Positions 14,679 through 22,751 of a DNA stretch of 64,000 bases are shown here, one piece after another (position 1 is the first letter of the stretch; every line of letters begins with the position of its first letter). The DNA lies in contig NZ_JAJITD010000009.1 in NCBI RefSeq assembly GCF_020880815.1, positions 1-64,000 of the forward strand. Reading direction: 5' to 3'. This stretch comes from Paraburkholderia sejongensis (GTDB lineage: Bacteria > Pseudomonadota > Gammaproteobacteria > Burkholderiales > Burkholderiaceae). Both the position numbers and the translations under genes were made by a program. The notes beneath the pieces were generated by a model. It worked only from the letters and a program-made list of their open reading frames with translations. It was not told where the DNA came from and did no database searches.

Positions 14679-16481
14679 CTACTTCGCGCCGCGCGCCTGC
14701 AACGCGCGGATCCGGCCGAGCGCTTGCGTATCGCTCACCGTCTTTTCGTACAGGTGTGCGAGATCGGCCTTCAGCGCGGTGCGCGACGCGCCGTCCAGAT
14801 AGATCATGTGGCCCGACGGATAGAAGCGCGCGGACAGGTTCTGCCTCACCTGCTGACTGAGCAGCGGCATCTGCTGCAGATCGAGCACGGTCTGATAGAA
14901 CGGCGTGACGAAATCGTAGAAGCCGTTCGCCGACAGCACCTTCAGGTCCGGATTGAGCGCCATCACCGCGGCGAGGTCGCCGGCCGTGTACAGGATGATG
15001 TTGCCCTTCGAGTCGACGCCCTTCTGCGCGCCGGTCGGATCGATATGGCTGAAATCCCAGTACTTGAATGCCTGGTCGTTCAGGTCGGTGAACGCCGAGT
15101 TCGACGTGTACTTCAACTGCTCGTTCAGATACACGTTCCACATCGTCGTGTAGACGCCGGTCACCGCGGTCATGGTCGGATCGTTGCCGCCCGAGTTCGG
15201 ATCGATCTTGCCGGCGATGCCGGTGTCGATCGCGGTCACGCGGCCGTCGTACTCGCCGAGCGCCAGACCTTGCGACTTCAGCAGCGTGGTCAGGAACAGC
15301 GAGTTGCCGCGGCTGTCGTAGCCGGCGATATCGAGGCTCCACGCGAGCAAGGTGGTCTTGTCGATGCCGGTGTATTCGCTCAGTTTCTCGACGGTCGCCG
15401 AATCCGTGGTCGGGAATTTGCGCAACGCGGCCAGGTAATCGGTGCGTGCGAACTGCGCGACTTCCTCGGCGAACGCGCCGAGATCGGTCGGCCGCGGCGC
15501 GACGCCGAGCTTCTTGTGATACCACGCGTCCGCCGCCGCGGTGGGCAGCGCGCCGACCGGATTGCCGGCCTGCGTGTAATCGAGAATCGACGATTGCAGC
15601 GTGATGCCGTTCAGATCGACGCCGTCTTCGTGCAGCCGGTACGCGAGCACGCAACTGCGCGCGGTGCCGTAAGACTCGCCGAACAGATACTTCGGCGAGT
15701 TCCAGCGATTGTTCTTGGTCAGAAAGCGCTTGATGAACTGCTTGATCGAATCGGCGTCCTGATCGACGCCCCAGAAATCGCGATTCTTCTTCGGCGCGAT
15801 CGCCGCCGAATAGCCGGTGCCGACCGGGTTGATGAACACCAGGTCGCTCTTGTCGAGCAGGCTGTCCGGGTTGTCTTCCATCGAATACGGCGCGGGCGGC
15901 GTGAAGTTCGGCATCGAGGTCTTGATGCGGCGCGGCGCGAACGAGCCGAGCAGCACGAATACCGATGAAGACCCCGGCCCGCCGTTATAGAAAAACGTGA
16001 GCGGACGGGTTTCCTCTTTCTGGTTGTCCTGCGTGAAGGCGACGTAGAACATCCGCGCCTCGGGCTGCGAACTGCTCGGATCGACGATCACCAGATGACC
16101 GGCGGTCGCGGTGTAATTGATCTTGTGGCCGCCGATCGTGACCGAGTGATGAGTGATCGCGGCGCTCTCGGTGGTGTCGGTGACCGAGTCGTCCGGCCCG
16201 TTGCCGTACGCGACCGGATCGAAGAACGGCTGGTCGCCGGATTTGGCGCGGTGCGCGGTGGCGGCGGCGCTCGTCGTGCCCGTCGCGCGATGGGTGCCGG
16301 CGCTGGCCGCCGGGCTGGCGCTGCCGGTGACGCCGCTCGTTACGCTGCCCGCGCCGCTGCCCGCGATGCTGCTCGTCGCACTGGCAGTGCTTGCGGGGCC
16401 GCCGGCTGCACCCGGGCTGGCTGTGGCGGGCGCATCGTGCGAAGGATGTTGCGTGTCGGAAGCTGATGCTGGATTCGTCAT
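14679..16481 (-). CDS. S10 serine carboxypeptidase-like protein
   Basis: The 600-aa alpha/beta-hydrolase removes C-terminal residues from peptides, usually at acid pH. The serine nucleophile sits in GESYGT (S270), the Asp in GFYDFVTP (about D523) and the His in PSGHMIYLD (H558). The oxyanion segment FFYNGGPGSSS (163-173) is intact. The first 85 residues are Ala/Ser/Thr/Gly-rich and disordered, with no clear signal peptide, so its location is uncertain. GGAGCG lies 6 bases upstream of the ATG. The neighbouring S53 peptidase gene, upstream on the same strand, suggests a shared proteolytic role. Confidence 0.9.
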   Translation of the reverse strand: MTNPASASDTQHPSHDAPATASPGAAGGPASTASATSSIAGSGAGSVTSGVTGSASPAASAGTHRATGTTSAAATAHRAKSGDQPFFDPVAYGNGPDDSVTDTTESAAITHHSVTIGGHKINYTATAGHLVIVDPSSSQPEARMFYVAFTQDNQKEETRPLTFFYNGGPGSSSVFVLLGSFAPRRIKTSMPNFTPPAPYSMEDNPDSLLDKSDLVFINPVGTGYSAAIAPKKNRDFWGVDQDADSIKQFIKRFLTKNNRWNSPKYLFGESYGTARSCVLAYRLHEDGVDLNGITLQSSILDYTQAGNPVGALPTAAADAWYHKKLGVAPRPTDLGAFAEEVAQFARTDYLAALRKFPTTDSATVEKLSEYTGIDKTTLLAWSLDIAGYDSRGNSLFLTTLLKSQGLALGEYDGRVTAIDTGIAGKIDPNSGGNDPTMTAVTGVYTTMWNVYLNEQLKYTSNSAFTDLNDQAFKYWDFSHIDPTGAQKGVDSKGNIILYTAGDLAAVMALNPDLKVLSANGFYDFVTPFYQTVLDLQQMPLLSQQVRQNLSARFYPSGHMIYLDGASRTALKADLAHLYEKTVSDTQALGRIRALQARGAK

Positions 16482-16626
16482 GATCGCTCCAAGGGTTCGT
16501 ATTGACGTGCCGCGCGTCCTCGTTGTTACGTCCTCGCGATGCCGGGGCGTTGCGCACGCCTGCTGCTCATCTGCGTTTGCCCGCGCTGCTCCGCGTGCGT
16601 CCCGCGTGTTCCGCTTCTGCCTGGCT

Positions 16627-16666
16627 GGGCCGCGCCGCTTGCCGATCCGGGAAACCGGCGCGGCCC
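16627..16666 (-). terminator. hairpin downstream of the S53 peptidase
   Basis: An 11-bp perfect stem (GGGCCGCGCCG with CGGCGCGGCCC, 18-base loop) starts 10 bp past the S53 peptidase stop. No U-tract follows, so termination may need Rho; the position favours a transcript end. Confidence 0.55.
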
Positions 16667-16676
16667 GTGTTGCTGA

Positions 16677-18236
16677 CTATAGTGCGGCCGCCACCTTCTG
16701 ACCATTCGGACTGCCGAGCCCCGTGCACGCATCCCAGCCCTTCGCCGCCGCGAAGCTGCCGTTGTTGCCCTGGGTGATGTCGTTGCACACGCCGGCTCTC
16801 TGGTACAGCTTCGGATTGACGAAGCCCGCCGGCTGCCCTTTGGCAGCGTTGATCCGCGCGATCAGCGCCGCCCACAGTGGCGCGACCGCGCTGGTGCCGC
16901 CGATCACCGTCTGCGTGCCGTCGATCAGCACGCTGTAACCGGTGAGCGGCGACGCATCGCCGGCGACATCGGGCACCCCGCGCCCGCTCAGCGCCTTCTG
17001 GCCGCCGCCGCTGGTCGCGGCTGACAAGCCCTTCTGCCACGTGGGTACCGGGAACGCGGCACTGATGCCGCCACCGCTCGCGCCGCCCTGCGCGCCGTCG
17101 TTCCACACGACCTCGCGGGTGATCGACGAACCCGACGCGGTGACGCTGGTGCCGCCGCACGCGAGCACGTACGGGCTCGACGCCGGAAAGTCGACCTGAT
17201 CGCCGCTGCCGGTGCCGTCGCTCGAACCGCTGTCGCCCGAGGCCGCGCAGATCGTCACGCCGAGCGCCGCCGCCGATTGCAGCACGCTGTTGAACGCCTG
17301 CATCGACTGGGCGGTCCAGACCGATTCCGGCGCGCCCCAGCTGATCGAGATCACCGACGGTTTGTTGGCCGTGTCGTGCACCGCGCGGCTGACCGCATCG
17401 ATAAACCCGGCGTCGCTGTTCTGCGTGAAGTACACCGCGATGCTCGCGCCCGGCGCGATCGCGCCGACGATCTCGATGTCGAGCGTGACTTCGCCGTCCG
17501 GCCCGTTCGGATCGCCGCTCGGCTTGTTGCCGCCCTGATCGACCCCGACCGACTTCACGCTCGGCATGCTCACGCCGAGCGCGCCGAAATAGCTGCGCAG
17601 ATCCGCCGTGTTGTATCCGCCGCCGAGCTCGATGATGCCGACGCACTGGCCCGCGCCATCGCCTTGCGGAAAGTTGTATAGCGCGGCGAGTTGCGGCGGC
17701 GTGAACGACGCCTGATGCGCGCGCGCCGCCTCGAACGGCGGGCGGATGCGGAAATGCGGCCGCGCCTGCGGACGGTTGTCGAGCCCGAGCACCGCCTCGA
17801 TCAGGTCGCGCAGATCGTCCGGCACGCTGACCGGCCCGGTGCGGCCGCGAAACGAGCCGGCCATGTGGTGCTGGAACTGCTGCAGCTTCACTTCGAACGC
17901 GCTCTGGAATTGCGCGACCGTGCCGCTCAGCAGCACCGAGCGCGCGGCCGCGTCTTCGCGCACGACCGTGAGCCCATGCGCGGCGGCGAACGCCTTGATC
18001 TTCGCGATGTCCGCGGGCGCGGCGCCGTAGTCTTTGGCGAGCGCCTCGCGCGAGAGCGGCTTCACGCTGGGGTCGCCCGCTTCGATCCGGCTCATCAGCG
18101 CGTCGAACTGCGCCTGCTGCTGGCGGCGCAGCATCACGAAGACTTCGATCCGCTCGGCGGGATCGCATTGCCCGACGACCTGCGTGCCCTGCTCGAGCTT
18201 GCGCTCGCTGCCCGGCAATGGATGCTTGGTGCTCAT
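16677..18236 (-). CDS. S53 sedolisin (pro-kumamolisin type) peptidase
   Basis: This 519-aa acid serine-carboxyl endopeptidase has an N-terminal activation domain (residues about 10-165, VKPLSREALAKDYG) followed by the catalytic domain. Triad residues are E249 and D253 in GEVTLDIE and S449 in GGTSAVAP. The oxyanion Asp is in ASGDSG (D335). The C-terminal calcium-site region is around NPKLYQ and DITQGNNG. There is no classical signal peptide, as in several kumamolisins. The ATG at 18236 has AGGAG 11 bases upstream. It lies immediately upstream of the S10 gene. Confidence 0.93.
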   Translation of the reverse strand: MSTKHPLPGSERKLEQGTQVVGQCDPAERIEVFVMLRRQQQAQFDALMSRIEAGDPSVKPLSREALAKDYGAAPADIAKIKAFAAAHGLTVVREDAAARSVLLSGTVAQFQSAFEVKLQQFQHHMAGSFRGRTGPVSVPDDLRDLIEAVLGLDNRPQARPHFRIRPPFEAARAHQASFTPPQLAALYNFPQGDGAGQCVGIIELGGGYNTADLRSYFGALGVSMPSVKSVGVDQGGNKPSGDPNGPDGEVTLDIEIVGAIAPGASIAVYFTQNSDAGFIDAVSRAVHDTANKPSVISISWGAPESVWTAQSMQAFNSVLQSAAALGVTICAASGDSGSSDGTGSGDQVDFPASSPYVLACGGTSVTASGSSITREVVWNDGAQGGASGGGISAAFPVPTWQKGLSAATSGGGQKALSGRGVPDVAGDASPLTGYSVLIDGTQTVIGGTSAVAPLWAALIARINAAKGQPAGFVNPKLYQRAGVCNDITQGNNGSFAAAKGWDACTGLGSPNGQKVAAAL

Positions 18237-18540
18237 GGTGTCGACTCTCCTGTTGACTTGGCGGCCGGCGCAATCGCTGACGATCGCGCCGGCCCGGGGG
18301 CTCGTCAGCACATCGCGCGCCCGCGCGCCGGCGGCGCTCGCACGACCCGCCGCGGACCGGCTTCAAGGACTTCGTCTGAGCATCCGACCGAGGCATTCCA
18401 ACACAGTTCCGGCAGCCGCGGCAGTCGTCCGATCGGCCAATGCGCGGCGTGCGCGCACCGCGCTATGATGCTGGGGCGGCATTCCTGCCGTTTGATTGGC
18501 CCGCGCGTCCGCGCGCCGGCCCGAGAAACTAGAGGAACCC
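18237..18540. other. divergent intergenic region, hairpin at 18263-18294
   Basis: This 304-bp region lies between the divergent S53 and DUF1993 genes. A 9-bp perfect stem (GGCCGGCGC with GCGCCGGCC, 14-base loop) lies 27 bases upstream of the S53 start, in its likely leader. I see no gene and no clear promoter hexamers. Confidence 0.45.
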
Positions 18541-19050
18541 ATGTCAATTTCGATGTATCAAGCGTCGCTGCCCGTGCTGATTCGCGGTCTCAAGAACCTC
18601 CAGGCGATCCTCGGCAAAGCCGAGGCCCACGCCGCCGCGAAGCAGATCGAGCCCACGGTGTTCACGAATGCGCGACTCGCGCCGGACATGCTGCCGCTGC
18701 TGCGTCAGGTGTATATCGCGAGCGACACCGCGAAGGGTTGCGCGGCGCGTCTGGCCGGCGTCGAGCCGCCGAAGTTCGACGACATCGAGCAGACCTTCGA
18801 CGAATTGCACGCCCGCATCCAGAAGACGATCGATTATCTGAAGGAATTCAAGCCCGAGCAGATCGACGGTTCCGAGAGCCGCGCGATTACGCTGAAACTG
18901 CGGCCGGGCCCGGTCGAGTTCACCGGGCTGTCGTATCTGCTCGGCTTCGTGCTGCCGAACTTCTTTTTCCACGTGACCACCGCGTACGACATCCTGCGTC
19001 ACAACGGTGTCGAACTGGGCAAGCTCGACTATCTGGGCACGCCGCAGTAA
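18541..19050 (+). CDS. DUF1993 family protein
   Basis: The protein has 169 aa, full length for DUF1993, a family of unknown function with a DinB-like four-helix fold. The opening SISMYQASLPVLIRGLKNL and the later FFFHVTTAYDILRHNGVELGK followed by DYLG are hallmark segments. There is no signal peptide. GAGGAA lies 7 bases before the ATG. It appears monocistronic. Confidence 0.85.
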   Translation: MSISMYQASLPVLIRGLKNLQAILGKAEAHAAAKQIEPTVFTNARLAPDMLPLLRQVYIASDTAKGCAARLAGVEPPKFDDIEQTFDELHARIQKTIDYLKEFKPEQIDGSESRAITLKLRPGPVEFTGLSYLLGFVLPNFFFHVTTAYDILRHNGVELGKLDYLGTPQ

Positions 19051-19103
19051 GCGGTGTGAGCCGGCCGCCGAACGTCGCGGCCAGTCGCTCAGACGCTGGC
19101 GCT

Positions 19104-19430
19104 CTAGCCGTGCAGACGCGGCTGGAACGCGATCACCGCCATCCCGGTGAGCGTCAGCGCGACGCCGGCCGCATCCCACAGCGTGGGCCGGACCCGGTCC
19201 ACGGTCCACAGCCACGCGATCGCCACCGCTACGTACACGCCGCCGTACGCCGCATACACGCGGCCCGCGGCGGTCCCGTGCAGCGTCAGCAGCCACGCGA
19301 ACAGCGCGAGGCTCAATGCGCCCGGCAGCAACAGCCACGCGGAGCCGTCCTCCTTGAGCCAGCGCCACGGCAGGTAGCAGCCGATGATTTCGGCCAGAGC
19401 GGTCACGATATACAGCAGGAAAGTTTTCAT
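19104..19430 (-). CDS. YnfA/UPF0060 small membrane protein
   Basis: The 108-aa protein has four hydrophobic helices in the SMR-like UPF0060 arrangement; [19 protein letters not shown] and [16 protein letters not shown] are family signatures. YnfA proteins resemble small multidrug exporters; the substrate here is unknown. The start MKTFLLYI is the family start. The gene is convergent with DUF1993 (53 bp apart) and divergent from the DUF1289 gene. Confidence 0.88.
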   Translation of the reverse strand: MKTFLLYIVTALAEIIGCYLPWRWLKEDGSAWLLLPGALSLALFAWLLTLHGTAAGRVYAAYGGVYVAVAIAWLWTVDRVRPTLWDAAGVALTLTGMAVIAFQPRLHG

Positions 19431-19606
19431 CGGCGAAAGAGCGCGGGTGGTGTCGTTGTGCCGCCGCGCGTCGCGCACGGCTGGTGTTAAGGCGCGAGCG
19501 GCATTATCGCCGGCTCCGCTATCGTTTTTATTAACACAATCACTTGGCGCCACGGGCTCTGCCCATGCGACAGTCAGCGCTACTTCAATTCGAACGGCTA
19601 TCGGTC

Positions 19607-19780
19607 ATGAGCATCGCGTCACCCTGCGACGACATCTGCAAGTTCGACGACAAAACCGGCTTCTGCATCGGCTGCATGCGCACCCGCGACGAATGCAGGA
19701 GCTGGAAAAAGATGAAGGACAAGCACCGCAGGAAGATCGTCGAGGATCGGCCGCGGCGCGAGCGCAAGTTGAAAAAATGA
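19607..19780 (+). CDS. DUF1289 small Cys-rich protein
   Basis: The protein has 57 aa. The Cys spacing PCDDICKFDDKTGFCIGC ... RDEC is the DUF1289 signature (probably a metal or Fe-S site), followed by a Lys/Arg-rich tail. I use the ATG giving MSIASPCDD; upstream in-frame ATGs extend beyond the family boundary. The function is unknown. Confidence 0.8.
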   Translation: MSIASPCDDICKFDDKTGFCIGCMRTRDECRSWKKMKDKHRRKIVEDRPRRERKLKK

Positions 19781-19817
19781 GCGGCGTGGGCGCGCGCCTG
19801 CCGCATCGCTGCACACG

Positions 19818-20540
19818 TCAATCCAGCGACAGGCGTAACGCAAAGCCGATCAACGCGGCCGAAAAAGTCCAGCGCTGCAAGGTCTGCGCAAGCGGATGAG
19901 CGCGCATCCAGCCGGCGATACGGGCGGCGCCGCTCGCGTACAACGCATCGAAGCAAAAGCCGATCGCCAGCAGCACGACACCGAGTTCGACCATTTGCAG
20001 CGCGACCGGGCCGGCGTCGGGCCGCACGAATTGCGGCAGCAGCACCGAGCAGAACAGCAACGCCTTCGGGTTCAGCAGATTCGTCAGCAAGCCTTTGACG
20101 AATGCGGCGCGCAAGGGCCGCGACGTGTCGGGCGCTTCAGCGGCTGCCGTGCGGGTCGCGGGGGTGGCAGGGGCCGCAGCGGTCGCACTCGCCGTGCTCG
20201 TCGGGCCTGCCACGCATGCGCCGCCCTGCCCGTCCGCAACCGGCAACGCAAAACCCGGCGAGCGGAAGATCTGAATCCCCACCCACGCCAGATACACCGC
20301 GCCGACATAGCGCACCGCGTCGTACAACCACGGCGCGCTGCGCAGCAGCGCCGCCATCCCGCAGGCCGACAGCGTCACATGAATCGCGCGCGACAGCCCG
20401 AGCCCGGCGGCGGCCGCGAAACCGCTGCGCGCGCCACGCGCAATGCTGGTTTGCACAAGCATCGCCATGTCGGGTCCCGGCACCGCGTACACGACGAATA
20501 ACGCCGCCACGTAGACGGCCAGCAGGTGAGCGGAAATCAT
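19818..20540 (-). CDS. LysE/RhtB-family amino-acid exporter
   Basis: This 240-aa inner-membrane exporter has about six hydrophobic segments. The family motif VYAVPGPDMAMLVQTSIARG lies near the start and LLTNLLNPKALLFC in the middle. A 40-residue Ala/Thr-rich loop (about 98-140) is longer than usual. Its divergent neighbour is an Lrp/AsnC regulator, the standard arrangement for amino-acid-inducible exporters. AAGGAGG lies 6 bases before the ATG. The exported amino acid is not known. Confidence 0.88.
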   Translation of the reverse strand: MISAHLLAVYVAALFVVYAVPGPDMAMLVQTSIARGARSGFAAAAGLGLSRAIHVTLSACGMAALLRSAPWLYDAVRYVGAVYLAWVGIQIFRSPGFALPVADGQGGACVAGPTSTASATAAAPATPATRTAAAEAPDTSRPLRAAFVKGLLTNLLNPKALLFCSVLLPQFVRPDAGPVALQMVELGVVLLAIGFCFDALYASGAARIAGWMRAHPLAQTLQRWTFSAALIGFALRLSLD

Positions 20541-20625
20541 CGAAGCCTCCTTGTTTTTAGAGACTCCATCTTGCTATCGGAGCGTGAGGGTTTGCTGGCG
20601 AATTTCCACCCGCGCACGAGCATGA

Positions 20626-20642
20626 TTAGCGCAATACGCTAA
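20626..20642. promoter_or_regulatory. Lrp-type operator between lysE-like and lrp-like genes
   Basis: TTAGCG-CAATA-CGCTAA is a perfect 6-5-6 inverted repeat in the 151-bp divergent region, 50 bp before the regulator's start. Its form (about 15-17 bp dyad with AT centre) fits Lrp/AsnC binding sites. A role in controlling both genes is inferred. Confidence 0.55.
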
Positions 20643-20691
20643 GATTCGGCAATCCAAGAGCGCTTTCCCCCAACCGCGAAAACACCCAATC

Positions 20692-21162
20692 ATGTCCGCC
20701 GCCGACCTCGACAAAACCGACCGCGCGATCCTCGCCGCGCTGCAAACCGACGGCCGCATGTCGAATGCACGCCTCGCCGAAATGGTCGGTCTCAGCGAAA
20801 CGCCGTGCGCGCGGCGCCTGAAGCGGCTCGAACAGGATGGTTATATCGAGCGTTATCGCGCGGTACTGTCGCGCGCCGCGCTGGGTCTGGGCGTAATCGG
20901 CTTCGTGCACGTGCGCTTCGCGGTGCACGACCGCGCGACCGCGACGCGCTTCGAGCGCGAAGTGCAGGCGATCCCGCGCATCCTGTCGTGCCACAACGTG
21001 TCGGGCAGCGCCGACTACATCCTGCAGATCGTCGCGCGCGATCTCGACGATTACGGCACCTTCATGCGCGACGAACTGCGCGGGTTGCCGGGCGTGACGT
21101 CGGTGGAGTCGGCGTTATCGTTGCGTGAGGTGAAAGCGTTCGGCGGCCTGCCGCTCACGTGA
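20692..21162 (+). CDS. Lrp/AsnC-family transcriptional regulator
   Basis: The 156-aa protein has an N-terminal helix-turn-helix (LDKTDRAILAALQTDGRMSN then LAEMVGLSETPCARRLKRL) and a C-terminal RAM/AsnC effector domain (GFVHVRFAVH, NVSGSADYILQIV). It is full length. It most likely senses an amino acid and controls the divergent LysE-type exporter through the dyad at 20626-20642. It acts as a dimer or octamer in the family. Confidence 0.9.
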   Translation: MSAADLDKTDRAILAALQTDGRMSNARLAEMVGLSETPCARRLKRLEQDGYIERYRAVLSRAALGLGVIGFVHVRFAVHDRATATRFEREVQAIPRILSCHNVSGSADYILQIVARDLDDYGTFMRDELRGLPGVTSVESALSLREVKAFGGLPLT

Positions 21163-21248
21163 GCGCGAAGCCGGGATAGAACGTGGCATAGTCACCGTTT
21201 TACGCGGCGCGAGCCGCTTCGATGCAACCCGACCACCCCGGAGTATTC

Positions 21249-21482
21249 ATGGACCACGACAAGGCGCGAGCCGAAGAAACCGCCGCAATGGAACGCGTAG
21301 TGACCGCGACACGGCGTGTGCAGAGCGCATTTGCGTCTCTGCAATCGCAATTCCCGCCGGCCGGCAGCGGCAAGCCCTCGCAGTTCGCGCTGCAAACCTT
21401 CGACGCCGCGTTGCAGGAACTCGAAGACGCGCAGGCCGCGTTCGACGAAATGCTCGGCGACCTGCTCGACGGCAATCGCTGA
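21249..21482 (+). CDS. small hypothetical helical protein
   Basis: This gene encodes 77 aa, mostly helical: a charged N-terminal helix (DKARAEETAAMERVVTATRR) and a second helix with DAALQELEDAQAAFDEML, compatible with a coiled coil. There is no signal peptide and no recognised family. GGAG lies 8 bases before the chosen ATG. It stands between lrp and osmC and is not obviously part of an operon. Confidence 0.55.
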   Translation: MDHDKARAEETAAMERVVTATRRVQSAFASLQSQFPPAGSGKPSQFALQTFDAALQELEDAQAAFDEMLGDLLDGNR

Positions 21483-21614
21483 GCGGCGGTAAGCGCCGCT
21501 GATGCCGCGCTGATGTCGCGCTGATGTCGCACTGGAGCGGCAATGAGCAATGAGCGGCCGCGAATCGAAGCGCGACGAGCCGCGGCCAGCGCCGGGCTCA
21601 TCGGCATCGGGACT

Positions 21615-22091
21615 TCAGCCGGCGGCGGTCTCGATCTGCGGCTCGCACAGAACCGGGAAGTTCACCGAGTTCGCGATAAAGCACTTCTCGTGCGCCACAT
21701 GATGCAGATGGGCGGCCAGTTCCACATCGCCGCCCGCGCGGATCACCACGCGCGGCCGCAACACGATCTCCGAAAACCGCCCTTGCTGCGCGGTATCGAG
21801 CATCGTGCCTTCGGCGTCGTCGCGATAGTCGAGCACGATCAGGCCGGCATCCGCGCACAGATGCAGATACCACAGCTTATGGCACGCGCTGACCGACGCG
21901 ACCAGCAGGTCCTCGGGACTCCAGCGCGCCGGATCGCCGAGAAACGCCGGGTCCGACGACCCCGCGATGTCGGGCTTGCCGCCCGACGAGATCACATGCT
22001 CGCGACCGTAATCGCGATAACCGGAGGTGCCGCTGCCGCGGTTGCCGGTCCATTGCACTGCTACCTGGTACTTGTGCTCGCCGTGCGCCAT
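21615..22091 (-). CDS. OsmC-family peroxiredoxin-like protein
   Basis: The 158-aa protein carries both conserved cysteines, C70 in VSACHKLWY and C137 in HEKCFIANS, as in OsmC/Ohr thiol peroxidases that reduce organic hydroperoxides. The motif arrangement and the Trp-rich helix (LLVASVSACHKLWYLHLC) favour an OsmC-like subgroup over Ohr. It is cytoplasmic. It is a single gene with no peroxide regulator next to it. Confidence 0.87.
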   Translation of the reverse strand: MAHGEHKYQVAVQWTGNRGSGTSGYRDYGREHVISSGGKPDIAGSSDPAFLGDPARWSPEDLLVASVSACHKLWYLHLCADAGLIVLDYRDDAEGTMLDTAQQGRFSEIVLRPRVVIRAGGDVELAAHLHHVAHEKCFIANSVNFPVLCEPQIETAAG

Positions 22092-22137
22092 TGCCTGCCC
22101 CAGTGGTCGGATCGGATTTGCATTCTATACGCGCCGG

Positions 22138-22584
22138 CTAGCGTCTTGGCGCCGGCCGGCCGCTCACGTTCGGCGCACGCGGATCGGGGCTCATGTACAG
22201 CGCCGTGCCGTTCGCGCGCATGTTGTTGAGCGCCGAGCCCGAACCGCCCGAGCCACCGCCCGAGCCGCCAGGCCGCGCCGCACCGGTACCATCACCCGGG
22301 CTCGCGGCCGGGCGGCCGGCGGGCATCGAATTGGGCCTCAAGCCGACCCCGCCGCCCATCGAGGTGCCACCGGTGGAGGTGCCGCCCATCGTCGCCGCGC
22401 CACCGCTGTCGTTGCTGCCGCCGCTGCCGCCATTGAGCGCACCGGGCGCTGTCGTGCCCGTGCCCGTAGCCGCGGCGCCGCCCAGCCGCTCCGACTGCTG
22501 CGCGCTCACCGTGACGGGCGCGGCCAGCATCAGCAGCACTGCCATCAGCCACGCCCGCCCGCTCCCATTCGCTTCAGGTTTCAT
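22138..22584 (-). CDS. secreted Gly/Ser-rich low-complexity protein
   Basis: The protein has 148 aa. A signal peptide (AWLMAVLLMLAAPVTVSAQ) precedes a mature part almost wholly of Gly, Ser, Ala, Thr and Pro with GGS, MGGTS and GGSGGS runs. The C-terminal ALYMSPDPRAPNV is more ordered. I recognise no family. The signal peptide and intact frame support a real gene; the low complexity makes function and even start hard to judge. Confidence 0.55.
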   Translation of the reverse strand: MKPEANGSGRAWLMAVLLMLAAPVTVSAQQSERLGGAAATGTGTTAPGALNGGSGGSNDSGGAATMGGTSTGGTSMGGGVGLRPNSMPAGRPAASPGDGTGAARPGGSGGGSGGSGSALNNMRANGTALYMSPDPRAPNVSGRPAPRR

Positions 22585-22751
22585 CGGTTGCCCCCTCGTC
22601 CGCCCATCGCGCCGACGCCGGATCGGCGCCCCCGCTCCCACATTCTGAGCCGATCGCCCGCCCGCTGCAGCATCACGCCCCCGCACTGCGCACGGCGCAT
22701 ACCCGTGCGCGTTATGATCGTTGATCACGCCAGAACGGCCGAACGCGCACG

